From Achromobacter sp. Bel (lineage in GTDB: Bacteria; Pseudomonadota; Gammaproteobacteria; Burkholderiales; Burkholderiaceae_B): 64,000 nucleotides of DNA. The stretch is taken from positions 87,246-151,245 of the forward strand of contig NZ_JABBJN010000009.1 in NCBI RefSeq assembly GCF_012928505.1. The letters are read 5' to 3'. This document shows positions 19,471-29,096 of this stretch, one piece after another. The notes beneath the pieces were generated by a model that did no database searches, was not told where the DNA came from, and saw only the letters and a list, made by a program, of their open reading frames with translations. A program made the translations under genes and the position numbers. How positions within the stretch are numbered: the stretch's first letter is position 1; every line of letters starts with the position of its first letter.

Positions 19471-19501
19471 AAGAAAAAAGCCCCTGATTTCTCAGGGGCT
19501 T
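19471..19501 (-). terminator. intrinsic terminator of tRNA-Ser(CGA)
   Basis: A 10-bp stem AAGCCCCTGA/TCAGGGGCTT (19478-19487 with 19492-19501) has a TTTC loop. On the minus strand the stem is followed by a T-rich tract, placing it just after the tRNA. On the plus strand it could also act weakly after the chemoreceptor. Confidence 0.88.
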
Positions 19502-19513
19502 CGTTCTTGAATA

Positions 19514-19605
<92 letters not shown>

Positions 19606-19648
19606 GTTGCTGGGTTCCGTAACGGTGAAATTCCTGCCTTCGCTTTTG

Positions 19649-19695
19649 CCGTCTGACTAGACGACTAAAACACCGTCGACTTGACGACTAAAACA
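19649..19695 (-). repeat. two-copy 23/24-bp tandem repeat upstream of tRNA-Ser(CGA)
   Basis: Read on the minus strand, two adjacent copies both begin TGTTTTAGTCGTC, continue with A or T plus AGTC, and end GACGG; the second has one extra base. The copies (19673-19695 and 19649-19672) sit 44-90 bp upstream of the tRNA 5' end, in the promoter or upstream-activator zone. Function is unknown. Confidence 0.75.
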
Positions 19696-19922
19696 GTAAG
19701 GCGGGTTTCTCACTCCAAGATCCCTGGTCGGAAGGATCTTCGTTGTCGGAGCAGCGAAGCCCGCAATTCTACAGGATTTTTTTTGTTTGTGTAAAGAGGG
19801 CGGGAAAAAATCTCTACAGGGGCTTATCCCGGGCTTCCGGCGCCGGCGATCTTTGCCCAGAATTCGTCCGACGCGGGCATCTTGATCCTTGGCCCGCACC
19901 CAACAGGCGACATCCCCGCTCC

Positions 19923-21140
19923 ATGGATCTGATCCTCATCCTCCTGCTTGCCGCTGTCCTGTGCGTGCCCATTACCCAACGGCTGGGGCTGGGCGCCATC
20001 CCCGGCTATTTGATCGCGGGCGTGCTGATCGGGCCGTCCTGCCTGAAGCTGGTGACCAATGTGGACACCATGATCAACGTGTCCCAATGGGGCGTGGTGA
20101 TGATGCTGTTCATCATCGGGCTGGAACTGTCGCCCAAGCGGCTTTGGGCCATGCGCAACGAGGTCTTCTTGCTCGGATCCCTGCAGATGATGGCGTGCGG
20201 CCTGCTGCTGGGCGTGGTGTTCGGGGCGGCATTGCGGCATCTGGCAGGCATGGAATGGCAGGCGGCGGTGCTGTGCGGGCTGTCTTTGGCGTTGTCGTCG
20301 ACGGCGGTGGCGCTGCGGCTGCTGGACGAGCGCGCACTGACGCGCACGCCGCTGGGGCGGTCGGCGCTGGGCGTCCTGCTGTTCCAGGACATGGCGGCCA
20401 TTCCGATGCTGGTGGCGGCCGGGCTGCTGGGTTCCGACGGCACGTCGGCCCCGTCATTCAAGGAAGCGCTGATCGCCGTGGCAGTGGTAGCGCTGGCCTA
20501 CCGCCTTCGACTGCTGGGCTGGGCCGCCAAAGCGCAGTTGAACGAACTGTTCACGGCGGCGGCGCTGCTGATGGTGGTGGGAGCGGCGCAGCTGTTCGAC
20601 TACGCGGGCCTGTCGGCCGGCCTGGGCGGTTTCCTGGTGGGGGTGCTGATGGCGGAATCGCGCTACCGGCACGACCTGGAAAAGGCGATCGACCCTTTCA
20701 AGGGCCTGCTGCTGGGCTTGTTCTTCCTGGCCATCGGCATGTCCATCAATCTGGCGGTGGTGGCGGTCCACTGGAAACTCATCTTCGCCGGCGTGGCTGC
20801 CCTGCTGGCAATCAAGGCCCTGGTCTTGTACGGATTTGCGCGCTTTTTGGGGTTGCCGCGCTATCACCGGCTACTGTTTGCCATGGTGCTGGCGCAGGGC
20901 GGGGAATTCAGCTTCGCGATTTTCAACGAGGCCTGGGACAACCACCTGATGAGCCTTGAGCAGCGCGACGTGCTGGCGGTGGTGGTGGCGGTGTCGATGG
21001 GCGTCGTGCCGGTGCTCATCAAACTGCTGGAACGCGTGCCGGAGAGCCGGGGCGGCATGGCTGACCTGCCCACCGCCGAGCCCGTTGCGGGCGACGGGCA
21101 AGCGTCCGCCGAACCCCGCGACAAGCCTCCCGCCGCTTGA
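19923..21140 (+). CDS. monovalent cation:proton antiporter, CPA2/KefB-type membrane domain
   Basis: A 405-residue inner-membrane protein starting at ATG 19923, where the first membrane segment MDLILILLLAAVLCVP begins; the upstream open frame is not membrane-like. About 12 hydrophobic segments are present, with the CPA2 motifs GYLIAGVLIGPS and LFIIGLELSP near the start and LFQDMAAIP mid-protein. The regulatory TrkA-N/RCK domain of full-length KefB/KefC (about 600 residues) is absent, so this is the short form. Ion specificity (K+ or Na+) is not deducible. Confidence 0.88.
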   Translation: MDLILILLLAAVLCVPITQRLGLGAIPGYLIAGVLIGPSCLKLVTNVDTMINVSQWGVVMMLFIIGLELSPKRLWAMRNEVFLLGSLQMMACGLLLGVVFGAALRHLAGMEWQAAVLCGLSLALSSTAVALRLLDERALTRTPLGRSALGVLLFQDMAAIPMLVAAGLLGSDGTSAPSFKEALIAVAVVALAYRLRLLGWAAKAQLNELFTAAALLMVVGAAQLFDYAGLSAGLGGFLVGVLMAESRYRHDLEKAIDPFKGLLLGLFFLAIGMSINLAVVAVHWKLIFAGVAALLAIKALVLYGFARFLGLPRYHRLLFAMVLAQGGEFSFAIFNEAWDNHLMSLEQRDVLAVVVAVSMGVVPVLIKLLERVPESRGGMADLPTAEPVAGDGQASAEPRDKPPAA

Positions 21141-21244
21141 CCCCGCAGGGTGTGGGGGCATGGCATGATTGCCGTCATGCCGGGCAGCTACACTTGAACC
21201 CCGTTTTCGCATCCCGCTCTACGCCAGATCACAGGAGAATGCTC

Positions 21245-22027
21245 ATGCTCAAAGGAAAAGTCGCCCTTGTTACCGGTTCCACCAGCGGCATCGGCCTGGG
21301 TATCGCCACGGCCTTGGCCCAGCAAGGCGCCGACATCGTCCTGAACGGTTTCGGCGATGCCGCCGAGATCGAAAAAGTGCGTGCCGGCCTGGCCGCCAAG
21401 CATGGCGTGAAGGTGATCTACGACGGCGCCGACCTGTCCAAGGGCGATGCAGTGCGCGGGTTGGTCGAGAACACGGTGCGCCAACTCGGCCGCATCGACA
21501 TCCTGGTCAATAACGCCGGCATCCAGCACACCGCCCTGATCGAAGACTTCCCGGCTGAAAAGTGGGACGCCATCCTGGCGCTGAACCTGTCGGCCGTGTT
21601 CCATGGCACTGCCGCCGCCCTGCCATACATGAAGAAGCAGGGCTTCGGCCGCATCATCAACATCGCGTCGGCGCACGGCCTGGTGGCGTCGGCCAACAAG
21701 TCGGCCTATGTGGCCGCCAAGCATGGCGTGGTGGGCTTCACCAAGGTCACCGCGCTGGAAACCGCCGGCCAGGGCATCACCGCCAATTCCATCTGCCCGG
21801 GCTGGGTCCGCACCCCGCTGGTGGAAAAGCAGATCACCGCACTGGCCGAAAAGAACGGCGTCGACCAGGAAACCGCTGCGCGCGAACTGCTCAGCGAAAA
21901 GCAGCCGTCGCTGCAATTCGTGACGCCGGAGCAATTGGGCGGCACCGCCGTGTTCCTGGCGTCGGACGCCGCGGCGCAAATCACTGGAACGTCCGTCTCC
22001 GTCGATGGCGGCTGGACGGCGCGCTAA
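21245..22027 (+). CDS. bdhA: 3-hydroxybutyrate dehydrogenase
   Basis: A 260-residue short-chain dehydrogenase that oxidises D-3-hydroxybutyrate to acetoacetate with NAD. The N-terminal TGSTSGIGLGIA is the nucleotide-binding loop, NNAGIQH follows, and the catalytic Ser-Tyr-Lys is seen in IASAHG and SAYVAAKHG. The length of 260 and the C-terminal GTSVSVDGGWTAR fit BDH rather than a generic SDR. The ATG at 21245 is preferred over 21239 because AGGAG would touch the latter. YaaA follows 16 bp downstream. Confidence 0.9.
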   Translation: MLKGKVALVTGSTSGIGLGIATALAQQGADIVLNGFGDAAEIEKVRAGLAAKHGVKVIYDGADLSKGDAVRGLVENTVRQLGRIDILVNNAGIQHTALIEDFPAEKWDAILALNLSAVFHGTAAALPYMKKQGFGRIINIASAHGLVASANKSAYVAAKHGVVGFTKVTALETAGQGITANSICPGWVRTPLVEKQITALAEKNGVDQETAARELLSEKQPSLQFVTPEQLGGTAVFLASDAAAQITGTSVSVDGGWTAR

Positions 22028-22043
22028 TTTAAGGAATTCCCGA

Positions 22044-22817
22044 ATGCTGTTTCTGCTTTCCCCCGCCAAGAAGCTGGACTACGACTCGCCTCTGCACATC
22101 GAGACGCACACCCAGCCGCTGTTCGTGGACCAGGCCGCCGGCCTGATCAAGGTGCTGAAGACCAAGTCCGCGGATGAAATCTCCGAACTGATGAGCCTGA
22201 GCCCGGCCTTGTCCGAGCTGAACGCACAGCGCTATGCCCACTGGAAGCGCACCTTCACGCAGGCAAATTCGCGCCAGGCCGTGCTGGCCTTCAACGGCGA
22301 CGTGTACGAAGGGCTGGACGCGTCGACCTTGTCCGCCAAGCAGCTGGATTGGGCGCAAGAGCACGTGGCTATCCTCAGTGGCCTGTATGGCGTGCTGCGC
22401 CCGTTGGATCTGATGCAGCCTTACCGTCTGGAAATGGGCACGCGGTTGCAGACGCCCAAGGGCAAGAACCTGTACGAGTACTGGGGGTCGACCATTGCCG
22501 ACTACCTGAACGAGCGCCAGGAAGGCAAGAAGGCGCCGGTGATCGTCAATCTGGCGTCCGAAGAGTATTTCAAGTCGGTCGACCTGAAGACGCTGAAGGC
22601 ACGCGTGGTGCAGTGCGTGTTCCAGGACTGGAAGAACGGCGCCTGGAAGATCATCAGCTTCCACGCCAAGCGCGCGCGCGGCCTGATGGCCCGCTATGCG
22701 ATCCAGCACAAGGTCGCCAAGCCCGAAGGCCTGCATGGCTTCGACCTGGAAGGGTACGCGTATGACGCGTCGGCCTCGTCGGAAGACAAGCTGGTGTTCC
22801 GCCGCAAGCTGGACTGA
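22044..22817 (+). CDS. yaaA: peroxide stress protein YaaA
   Basis: A 257-residue member of the DUF328/UPF0246 family. The family start MLFLLSPAKKLDYDSP, a central GLYGVLRPLDLMQPYRLEMG and the end SFHAKRARGLMARY are all present. E. coli YaaA lowers free intracellular iron and protects DNA and proteins under peroxide stress. The ATG at 22044 fits the family start and has AAGGAA upstream. A strong terminator follows. Confidence 0.95.
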   Translation: MLFLLSPAKKLDYDSPLHIETHTQPLFVDQAAGLIKVLKTKSADEISELMSLSPALSELNAQRYAHWKRTFTQANSRQAVLAFNGDVYEGLDASTLSAKQLDWAQEHVAILSGLYGVLRPLDLMQPYRLEMGTRLQTPKGKNLYEYWGSTIADYLNERQEGKKAPVIVNLASEEYFKSVDLKTLKARVVQCVFQDWKNGAWKIISFHAKRARGLMARYAIQHKVAKPEGLHGFDLEGYAYDASASSEDKLVFRRKLD

Positions 22818-22843
22818 CCCGCCTGACCGCATTGCCCAAATGT

Positions 22844-22870
22844 AAACCGGCCTGGAAACAGGCCGGTTTT
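22844..22870. terminator. bidirectional intrinsic terminator between yaaA and the FUSC gene
   Basis: An 11-bp perfect stem AAACCGGCCTG/CAGGCCGGTTT (22844-22854 with 22859-22869) has a GAAA loop and a T-run. It lies between two converging genes and can serve both, though the minus-strand T-run is short. Confidence 0.85.
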
Positions 22871-22895
22871 CGCTTCTGGCGTTACGCTCCCGCGT

Positions 22896-25121
22896 TCAAG
22901 ATGCCACCGCCGCTACCGGCGGTGCGTGCGTCGGGTCTGCCAAAGCCTGCAATTCTTGGCGAATCATGTGGGACGCTTTCAGCATCTGCTTGACGGGGTA
23001 GACCAGCGCGGCTTGCTCGCCTTCGGTGTCGAACTGCGTGGGCAGGTTCGCGGCGATCTCGGGGCGGCGTTCGTCCAGCAGGTCGACCATGCCATTCATG
23101 GCCAGTTGCACCGCCTCGGGCGTCTTTGGCAAGGCCGCCAGAATGGGGATCGCCGCCGTGATCTGCGAGGCCAGCACGTGGTTCTGGATCAGCAGGTTGT
23201 TCAGCTCGGGCACGCTGACCTGGTGCGATTTCGGTTCGCTCATCATGCGGTAGAAAGCTTCGGCGAAATTGCTGAACGCGATGTGCACATTCTTGCGCGC
23301 CAGGCGCCAGGCCAGGTCGGCGTCGATCACCGCCGGCGTTTCGGCCGCGGCGCCGCCCACCGGCGCGCCATGCGCCTGCATGGCGTCGGCATAGCGCAGG
23401 CCGGCGATCAAGTATTCGCGGTTGGCGCGGGTGGCGGCAGCAGCCAGGGGTTTCAGGTAGCGCGCTTCCCACCAAGGCAGGATGTAGCTGCACACCAGCG
23501 CCAGCGTGCAGCCCAGCAGCGTGTCGATGGCACGTTCGCCGATCACGGCCATGGACACCGTGCCGGGCGAGACGAAGTGGAACACCAGCACCACGAAGAG
23601 CGTGTTGAAGATGGCGCTGGCCATGTAGTTCAACTGCACCAGGCTATTGCCCATGACGCAGGCGCCCAGCAGCACCGCGAACAGGATTTCTGGCCGGTCG
23701 GTCACGTTGAACAGCAGCAACGCGCAGATGCAGCCGATCAGCGTGCCGCCCAACCGCCAGCCGTTGCGCTGCCGCGTCAGCGCGAAACCGGGCTTCATGA
23801 TGATCACGATGGTCAGCATGATCCAGTAGTTGTGTGCCGAGAACGCCGGCGACAGCCAGCGGCTGGCCAGCGTCATCGCGATGGCGGCGGCCGCCGTCAC
23901 GCGCAGCGCATAACGGAAATGCGGCGAATCCAGCCGCAGGTTGCTGGTCAGCAGGCCAAAACGGAATTCCTGTCGCGAGATGAAGCGGGTCAGCGACTTG
24001 TTGATACGCAGCACGTCAGTCGGTTTGGCGTCCGGCGAGGCCGCCGTGTGGTCCGCCAGCCGGTCGACGATCCGGGCGGAATTGCGCAGGCGACGCAGCA
24101 CCTGGATGATCAGTGCAAGCATTTCGGGTTCGCGTTCGCCCAGGCCCTGCTGCTTGAGCTGCTCGATCTCGTATTCGATGGCGCGCAATTCGGCGCGGGC
24201 GCTGCTGCGGTACTGCACCTGGCGTCCGCGCGAGACGTCCAGCGCGATGCGGTTCAGCTCCAGCGACATCTTGACCAGGGCGTCGCGCATGAACATCAGG
24301 CAGTCGTTGCCGGCCAGGGTGCGGCGCAGCGCGGCATAGTCGGTGTGCGTGGCCACCAGCGTATCCAGCAGCTGGAGCATGTCGACGAACATGTTCCAGA
24401 TCATCACGCGCTGGCGGTCGCCCAGGCCTTTGCCGCGGGGCAGGGCGCGCAGCACCATGTCGCGGGCCGCCTGGTGCTTTTCCGTCATGACGGACTGGCG
24501 CTGGATCAGCGTGCGGTAGGCCTCGTCCAAATCGGCGGTCGCGTCGTAGAAGGCGGCGCGGGCCGCCACGTAGTCGCCGGTGGCGAACAGCGCCACCGAC
24601 ATGGCCTGCTGTTCCTCGCGCAGCCAGAACAGGCGCGAAAAGCCCAGGCTGAACACGACGTAGAACAGGGCGCCGCCCAGGGTGGCGGCGGCGTGCGCCA
24701 GCACCTCGTGCGGTTCCAGCGGCGAATGCATGGTCAGGGTCATCAGCAGCAGGCCGGCAAAGCCGATCAGCCCGCCTCGCTTGCCGAACACGGTGAACAT
24801 CGAATAGACAAAGCACTGCGCGATAACGACCAGCCAGATCATCACCGGATGTGTGGACGCCAGCCCGGTGATGATGACGGTCAGCGTGCCCAGCGCGGCG
24901 CCGCCCAGCATCTCGTTGGTGCGGTGGCGCTGCGGGCCGCCCGGCTGGTCGATGATGGCCAGGCACTGCGCGCCGAAGGTCGCGACCAGCCCCGTGGTGT
25001 AGTTGCCGAAGAGGCCGCCCAGCACCAGCACGGGCAACAGCATGCCGACCCCCTGGCGCACCCCTCCGAAGAAGTAGTGGCTGTAGAGGAAGCGGCGGAT
25101 GCTGGCAATGCGCAAATCCAT
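22896..25121 (-). CDS. FUSC-family inner-membrane protein (YccS-like)
   Basis: A 741-residue protein with the two-half layout of the FUSC/YccS group: an N-terminal cluster of membrane segments (about 15-165, with VLGGLFGNYTTGLVATFGAQC), a long soluble helical region (about 170-390), a second membrane cluster (about 395-545, with HNYWIMLTIVIIMKPGFALTRQR) and a C-terminal soluble tail. Homologues include fusaric-acid and aromatic-acid efflux components and uncharacterised YccS. No membrane-fusion partner (AaeA-like) is adjacent, so the YccS type is more likely. Confidence 0.88.
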   Translation of the reverse strand: MDLRIASIRRFLYSHYFFGGVRQGVGMLLPVLVLGGLFGNYTTGLVATFGAQCLAIIDQPGGPQRHRTNEMLGGAALGTLTVIITGLASTHPVMIWLVVIAQCFVYSMFTVFGKRGGLIGFAGLLLMTLTMHSPLEPHEVLAHAAATLGGALFYVVFSLGFSRLFWLREEQQAMSVALFATGDYVAARAAFYDATADLDEAYRTLIQRQSVMTEKHQAARDMVLRALPRGKGLGDRQRVMIWNMFVDMLQLLDTLVATHTDYAALRRTLAGNDCLMFMRDALVKMSLELNRIALDVSRGRQVQYRSSARAELRAIEYEIEQLKQQGLGEREPEMLALIIQVLRRLRNSARIVDRLADHTAASPDAKPTDVLRINKSLTRFISRQEFRFGLLTSNLRLDSPHFRYALRVTAAAAIAMTLASRWLSPAFSAHNYWIMLTIVIIMKPGFALTRQRNGWRLGGTLIGCICALLLFNVTDRPEILFAVLLGACVMGNSLVQLNYMASAIFNTLFVVLVFHFVSPGTVSMAVIGERAIDTLLGCTLALVCSYILPWWEARYLKPLAAAATRANREYLIAGLRYADAMQAHGAPVGGAAAETPAVIDADLAWRLARKNVHIAFSNFAEAFYRMMSEPKSHQVSVPELNNLLIQNHVLASQITAAIPILAALPKTPEAVQLAMNGMVDLLDERRPEIAANLPTQFDTEGEQAALVYPVKQMLKASHMIRQELQALADPTHAPPVAAVAS

Positions 25122-25613
25122 GGGAAGGCGGCGGGCTGTGGGCGACCGGATAAGTATAGAGACGTCGTTCGGATTTTTGGGGTCAGATCGTTACCGGAGT
25201 TTCCCTGCGTCGGGGTTGCGTCGCCCATGCAACGGTTGTCAAACCTTGATTTGCTACCTTTGACGCAACGCGGTAAATTCCATCTCTTGCGTCGGTCTGC
25301 CTATCCGAAACCGGCGCGTTGAGGCGGATGGTCAGGGTCACCTCCCAGCCATCCTGCCGCAGTGATACTTGCTGTTGGCCGCGCCACAAGCGTGTGTTGC
25401 CAAAGCTTCCATTTCGACCTCCAGCGTCCCCAAGGGGCGTTTGCACTGCGTTCTGTCGAGCGTGTGCCGGGTCGGCAGGGTGTCCGGGTGGCGTGGCTCC
25501 GTGAGCCGCTAAGCGCCGGATCATGTTGTCGTAGCCGGTATGGGTTCCGTTGCCGCCGTATCCGGGCGAGCAGCAGTCAGGGTTGCAGGGCCGGTACTGA
25601 AAGGAAATACAAC
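25122..25613 (+). other. ilvIHC upstream region / long leader
   Basis: 492 bp separate the divergent FUSC gene from ilvI. The 5' side (25195-25300) is the less GC-rich part and is where the ilv promoter is expected. No clear -35/-10 pair, terminator-like attenuator or known riboswitch is visible. A 27-codon frame (25540-25623) with six valine codons overlaps the ilvI start; see findings. Confidence 0.45.
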
Positions 25614-27329
25614 ATGGAAATGAATGGCGCCGATATCGTCGTGCGCTGCCTGGCCGATGAGGGCGTGGAACACGTTTTCGGCTATCCCGGCGGCGCAGTG
25701 CTTTACATCTACGACGCGATCTTCAAGCAAGACAAATTTCAGCATATCCTGGTTCGTCACGAGCAAGCCGCCGTGCACGCCGCCGATGCCTATTCGCGCT
25801 CGTCGCAAAAGGTCGGCGTCTGCCTCGTGACCAGCGGCCCGGGCGTGACCAATGCCGTCACCGGCATCGCCACCGCCTACATGGATTCCATCCCCATGGT
25901 CATCATCAGCGGGCAAGTGCCCACTGCGGCCATCGGCGAGGACGCCTTCCAGGAATGCGACACCGTCGGCATCACGCGTCCCTGCGTCAAGCACAACTTC
26001 CTTGTGCGCGACGTCAAGGACCTGGCCGAAACCATGCGCCGCGCGTTCTACATCGCGCGCACGGGCCGTCCCGGCCCGGTGCTGGTGGATATCCCCAAGG
26101 ACATCACCGTCGCGCAGTGCAAGTACACGCCGCCCAAGGGCGAAATCTCGATGCGTTCCTACGCGCCCGTCAATAAGGGCCACCAGGGGCAAATCAAGAA
26201 AGCCGTGCAGATGCTGCTGGCCGCCGAGCGGCCGATGATCTACACGGGCGGCGGGGTCATCCTGTCGAACGCCGCGCCCGAGCTCAACAAACTCGTGTCG
26301 CAACTGGGCGCGCCCTGCACCAGCACCCTGATGGGCCTGGGCGGCTACCCGGCCAGCAGCGGCCAGTTCGTGGGCATGCCCGGCATGCACGGCACATACG
26401 AAGCCAATATGGCGATGCAGCACTGCGACGTGCTGCTGGCCATCGGGGCCCGTTTCGATGACCGCGTGATCGGCAATCCCAAGCACTTCGCGCAGAACGC
26501 CCGCAAGATCATCCATATCGATATCGATCCGTCGTCGATCTCCAAGCGCGTGCGCGTGGACGTCCCGATTGTCGGTAACGTCAAGGACGTCCTGGCCGAC
26601 CTCAGCGCCCAATACGAAATCGCCTCCGCCGAGCACAAGCCGGCCCCCATCGCCAAGTGGTGGGAGCAGGTCGAGACCTGGCGCGGCAAGGAATGCCTGA
26701 AGTTCGCCAACTCGGACGAAGTCATCAAGCCGCAGTACGTGGTGGAAAAGCTCTGGGAAGTGACGGGCGGCGACGCCTTCGTCACGTCCGACGTGGGCCA
26801 GCACCAGATGTGGGCGGCCCAGTACTACAAGTTCGACAAGCCGCGTCGCTGGATCAACTCCGGCGGCCTGGGCACCATGGGTGTGGGGCTGCCGTACGCG
26901 ATGGGCGTGCAGATGGCCAACCCTGGGCATGACGTCGCCGTCATCACCGGCGAAGCGTCGATCCAGATGAACATCCAGGAACTGTCGACCTGCCACCAGT
27001 ACCGCCTGACGCCCAAGATCGTCTGCCTGAACAACCGTTTCCTGGGGATGGTCCGGCAGTGGCAGCAGATCGATTACGGGTCGCGCTATTCCGAGTCCTA
27101 CATGGATTCGCTGCCCGACTTCGTCAAGGTGGCCGAGGCCTATGGCCACGTGGGTCTGCGCATCGAGCGTCCGGCGGATGTCGAACCCGCGCTGCGCGAA
27201 GCGTTTGGCAAGCACAAGGAACGCCTGGTCTTCCTGGACTTCATCACCGACCGCACCGAAAACGTGTGGCCGATGGTCAAGGCTGGCCGCGGGCTGACCG
27301 AAATGCTGCTTGGCTCTGAAGACCTGTAA
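25614..27329 (+). CDS. ilvI: acetolactate synthase large (catalytic) subunit
   Basis: A 571-residue ThDP enzyme forming acetolactate/acetohydroxybutyrate in Ile, Val and Leu synthesis. The ATG at 25614 follows AAAGGAAA. Domains: PYR (catalytic Glu in LVRHEQAAVHAADAY), a central nucleotide-binding domain, and PP (ThDP/Mg2+ motif GEASIQMN...CLNN). The motif reads GEA where E. coli IlvI has GDG, a change I recall in other Burkholderiales enzymes. ilvH follows after 10 bp, which confirms the assignment. Confidence 0.96.
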   Translation: MEMNGADIVVRCLADEGVEHVFGYPGGAVLYIYDAIFKQDKFQHILVRHEQAAVHAADAYSRSSQKVGVCLVTSGPGVTNAVTGIATAYMDSIPMVIISGQVPTAAIGEDAFQECDTVGITRPCVKHNFLVRDVKDLAETMRRAFYIARTGRPGPVLVDIPKDITVAQCKYTPPKGEISMRSYAPVNKGHQGQIKKAVQMLLAAERPMIYTGGGVILSNAAPELNKLVSQLGAPCTSTLMGLGGYPASSGQFVGMPGMHGTYEANMAMQHCDVLLAIGARFDDRVIGNPKHFAQNARKIIHIDIDPSSISKRVRVDVPIVGNVKDVLADLSAQYEIASAEHKPAPIAKWWEQVETWRGKECLKFANSDEVIKPQYVVEKLWEVTGGDAFVTSDVGQHQMWAAQYYKFDKPRRWINSGGLGTMGVGLPYAMGVQMANPGHDVAVITGEASIQMNIQELSTCHQYRLTPKIVCLNNRFLGMVRQWQQIDYGSRYSESYMDSLPDFVKVAEAYGHVGLRIERPADVEPALREAFGKHKERLVFLDFITDRTENVWPMVKAGRGLTEMLLGSEDL

Positions 27330-27339
27330 GGAGGCCACC

Positions 27340-27831
27340 ATGAAGCACGTGATTTCCGTCCTCCTCGAGAACGAACCCGGCGCGCTGTCGCGCGTGGTGG
27401 GGCTGTTTTCCGCGCGGGGCTACAACATCGAGACCCTGACCGTGGCGCCCACCGAGGATGCCACGCTGTCGCGCATGACCATCGTGACCACCGGTTCCGA
27501 TGAAGTCATCGAACAGATCACCAAGCATTTGAACCGCCTGGTGGATGTCGTCAAGGTGGTGGACCTGACCGAAGGCGCCCACATCGAGCGCGAGCTGATG
27601 CTCGTGAAGGTGCGCGCCGTCGGCAAGGAACGCGAAGAGATGAAGCGCATGGCGGACATCTTCCGCGGCCGCATCATCGACGTCACCGACAAGTCCTACA
27701 CCATCGAATTGACCGGGGTGCAGGAAAAAGTACAGGCCTTCCTGGAAGCCCTGGACCGCAGTGCCATCCTTGAAACCGTACGCACCGGCGTGTCCGGCAT
27801 CGGACGCGGTGAACGGATTTTGAAGATTTGA
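27340..27831 (+). CDS. ilvH: acetolactate synthase small (regulatory) subunit
   Basis: A 163-residue ACT-domain protein that confers valine feedback inhibition on the large subunit. The first residues MKHVISVLLENEPGALSRVVGLFSARGYNI are the ACT effector site (quoted here only as landmark), and the C-terminal half contains RGRIIDVT. Length equals E. coli IlvH. GGAGG lies 5 nt upstream of the ATG. Confidence 0.96.
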   Translation: MKHVISVLLENEPGALSRVVGLFSARGYNIETLTVAPTEDATLSRMTIVTTGSDEVIEQITKHLNRLVDVVKVVDLTEGAHIERELMLVKVRAVGKEREEMKRMADIFRGRIIDVTDKSYTIELTGVQEKVQAFLEALDRSAILETVRTGVSGIGRGERILKI

Positions 27832-27866
27832 CCGGCCTTCCAGGCCACGCCGCACCCTACATCTGA

Positions 27867-28925
<1,059 letters not shown>

Positions 28926-28970
28926 TCGATGGCCATGCGTGGGGGGTTAACCCTCGCGCAACAGCGGTCA

Positions 28971-29004
28971 AAGCGGCATGCCTGCGAGGGCATGCCGCTT
29001 TTTC
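28971..29004 (+). terminator. intrinsic terminator after ilvC
   Basis: A 12-bp stem AAGCGGCATGCC/GGCATGCCGCTT (28971-28982 with 28989-29000) has a 6-nt loop followed by TTTTT. It separates ilvC from pssA. Confidence 0.93.
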
Positions 29005-29096
29005 TTGGCTTATTGCTCAGGCACGCGGCTTGCTCTGTCCCGCAAGCGGGGCCAGATGGGTTAACCTTTCACCGTTCGTTGTAAGTTATTGAGACC

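Noticed and set aside
22926..25322. 798-residue plus-strand frame across the FUSC gene
   Set aside because: Composition is Gln/His/Arg/Gly-biased as expected opposite a real gene, and the FUSC protein has clear membrane segments on the minus strand.
25122..25613. Riboswitch or T-box in the ilvI leader
   Set aside because: I looked for T-box and other known aptamer landmarks and for a terminator/antiterminator pair; none is visible.
25521..27341. 606-residue minus-strand frame antisense to ilvI
   Set aside because: Shadow frame with low-complexity His/Gly/Val composition; ilvI on the other strand is certain.
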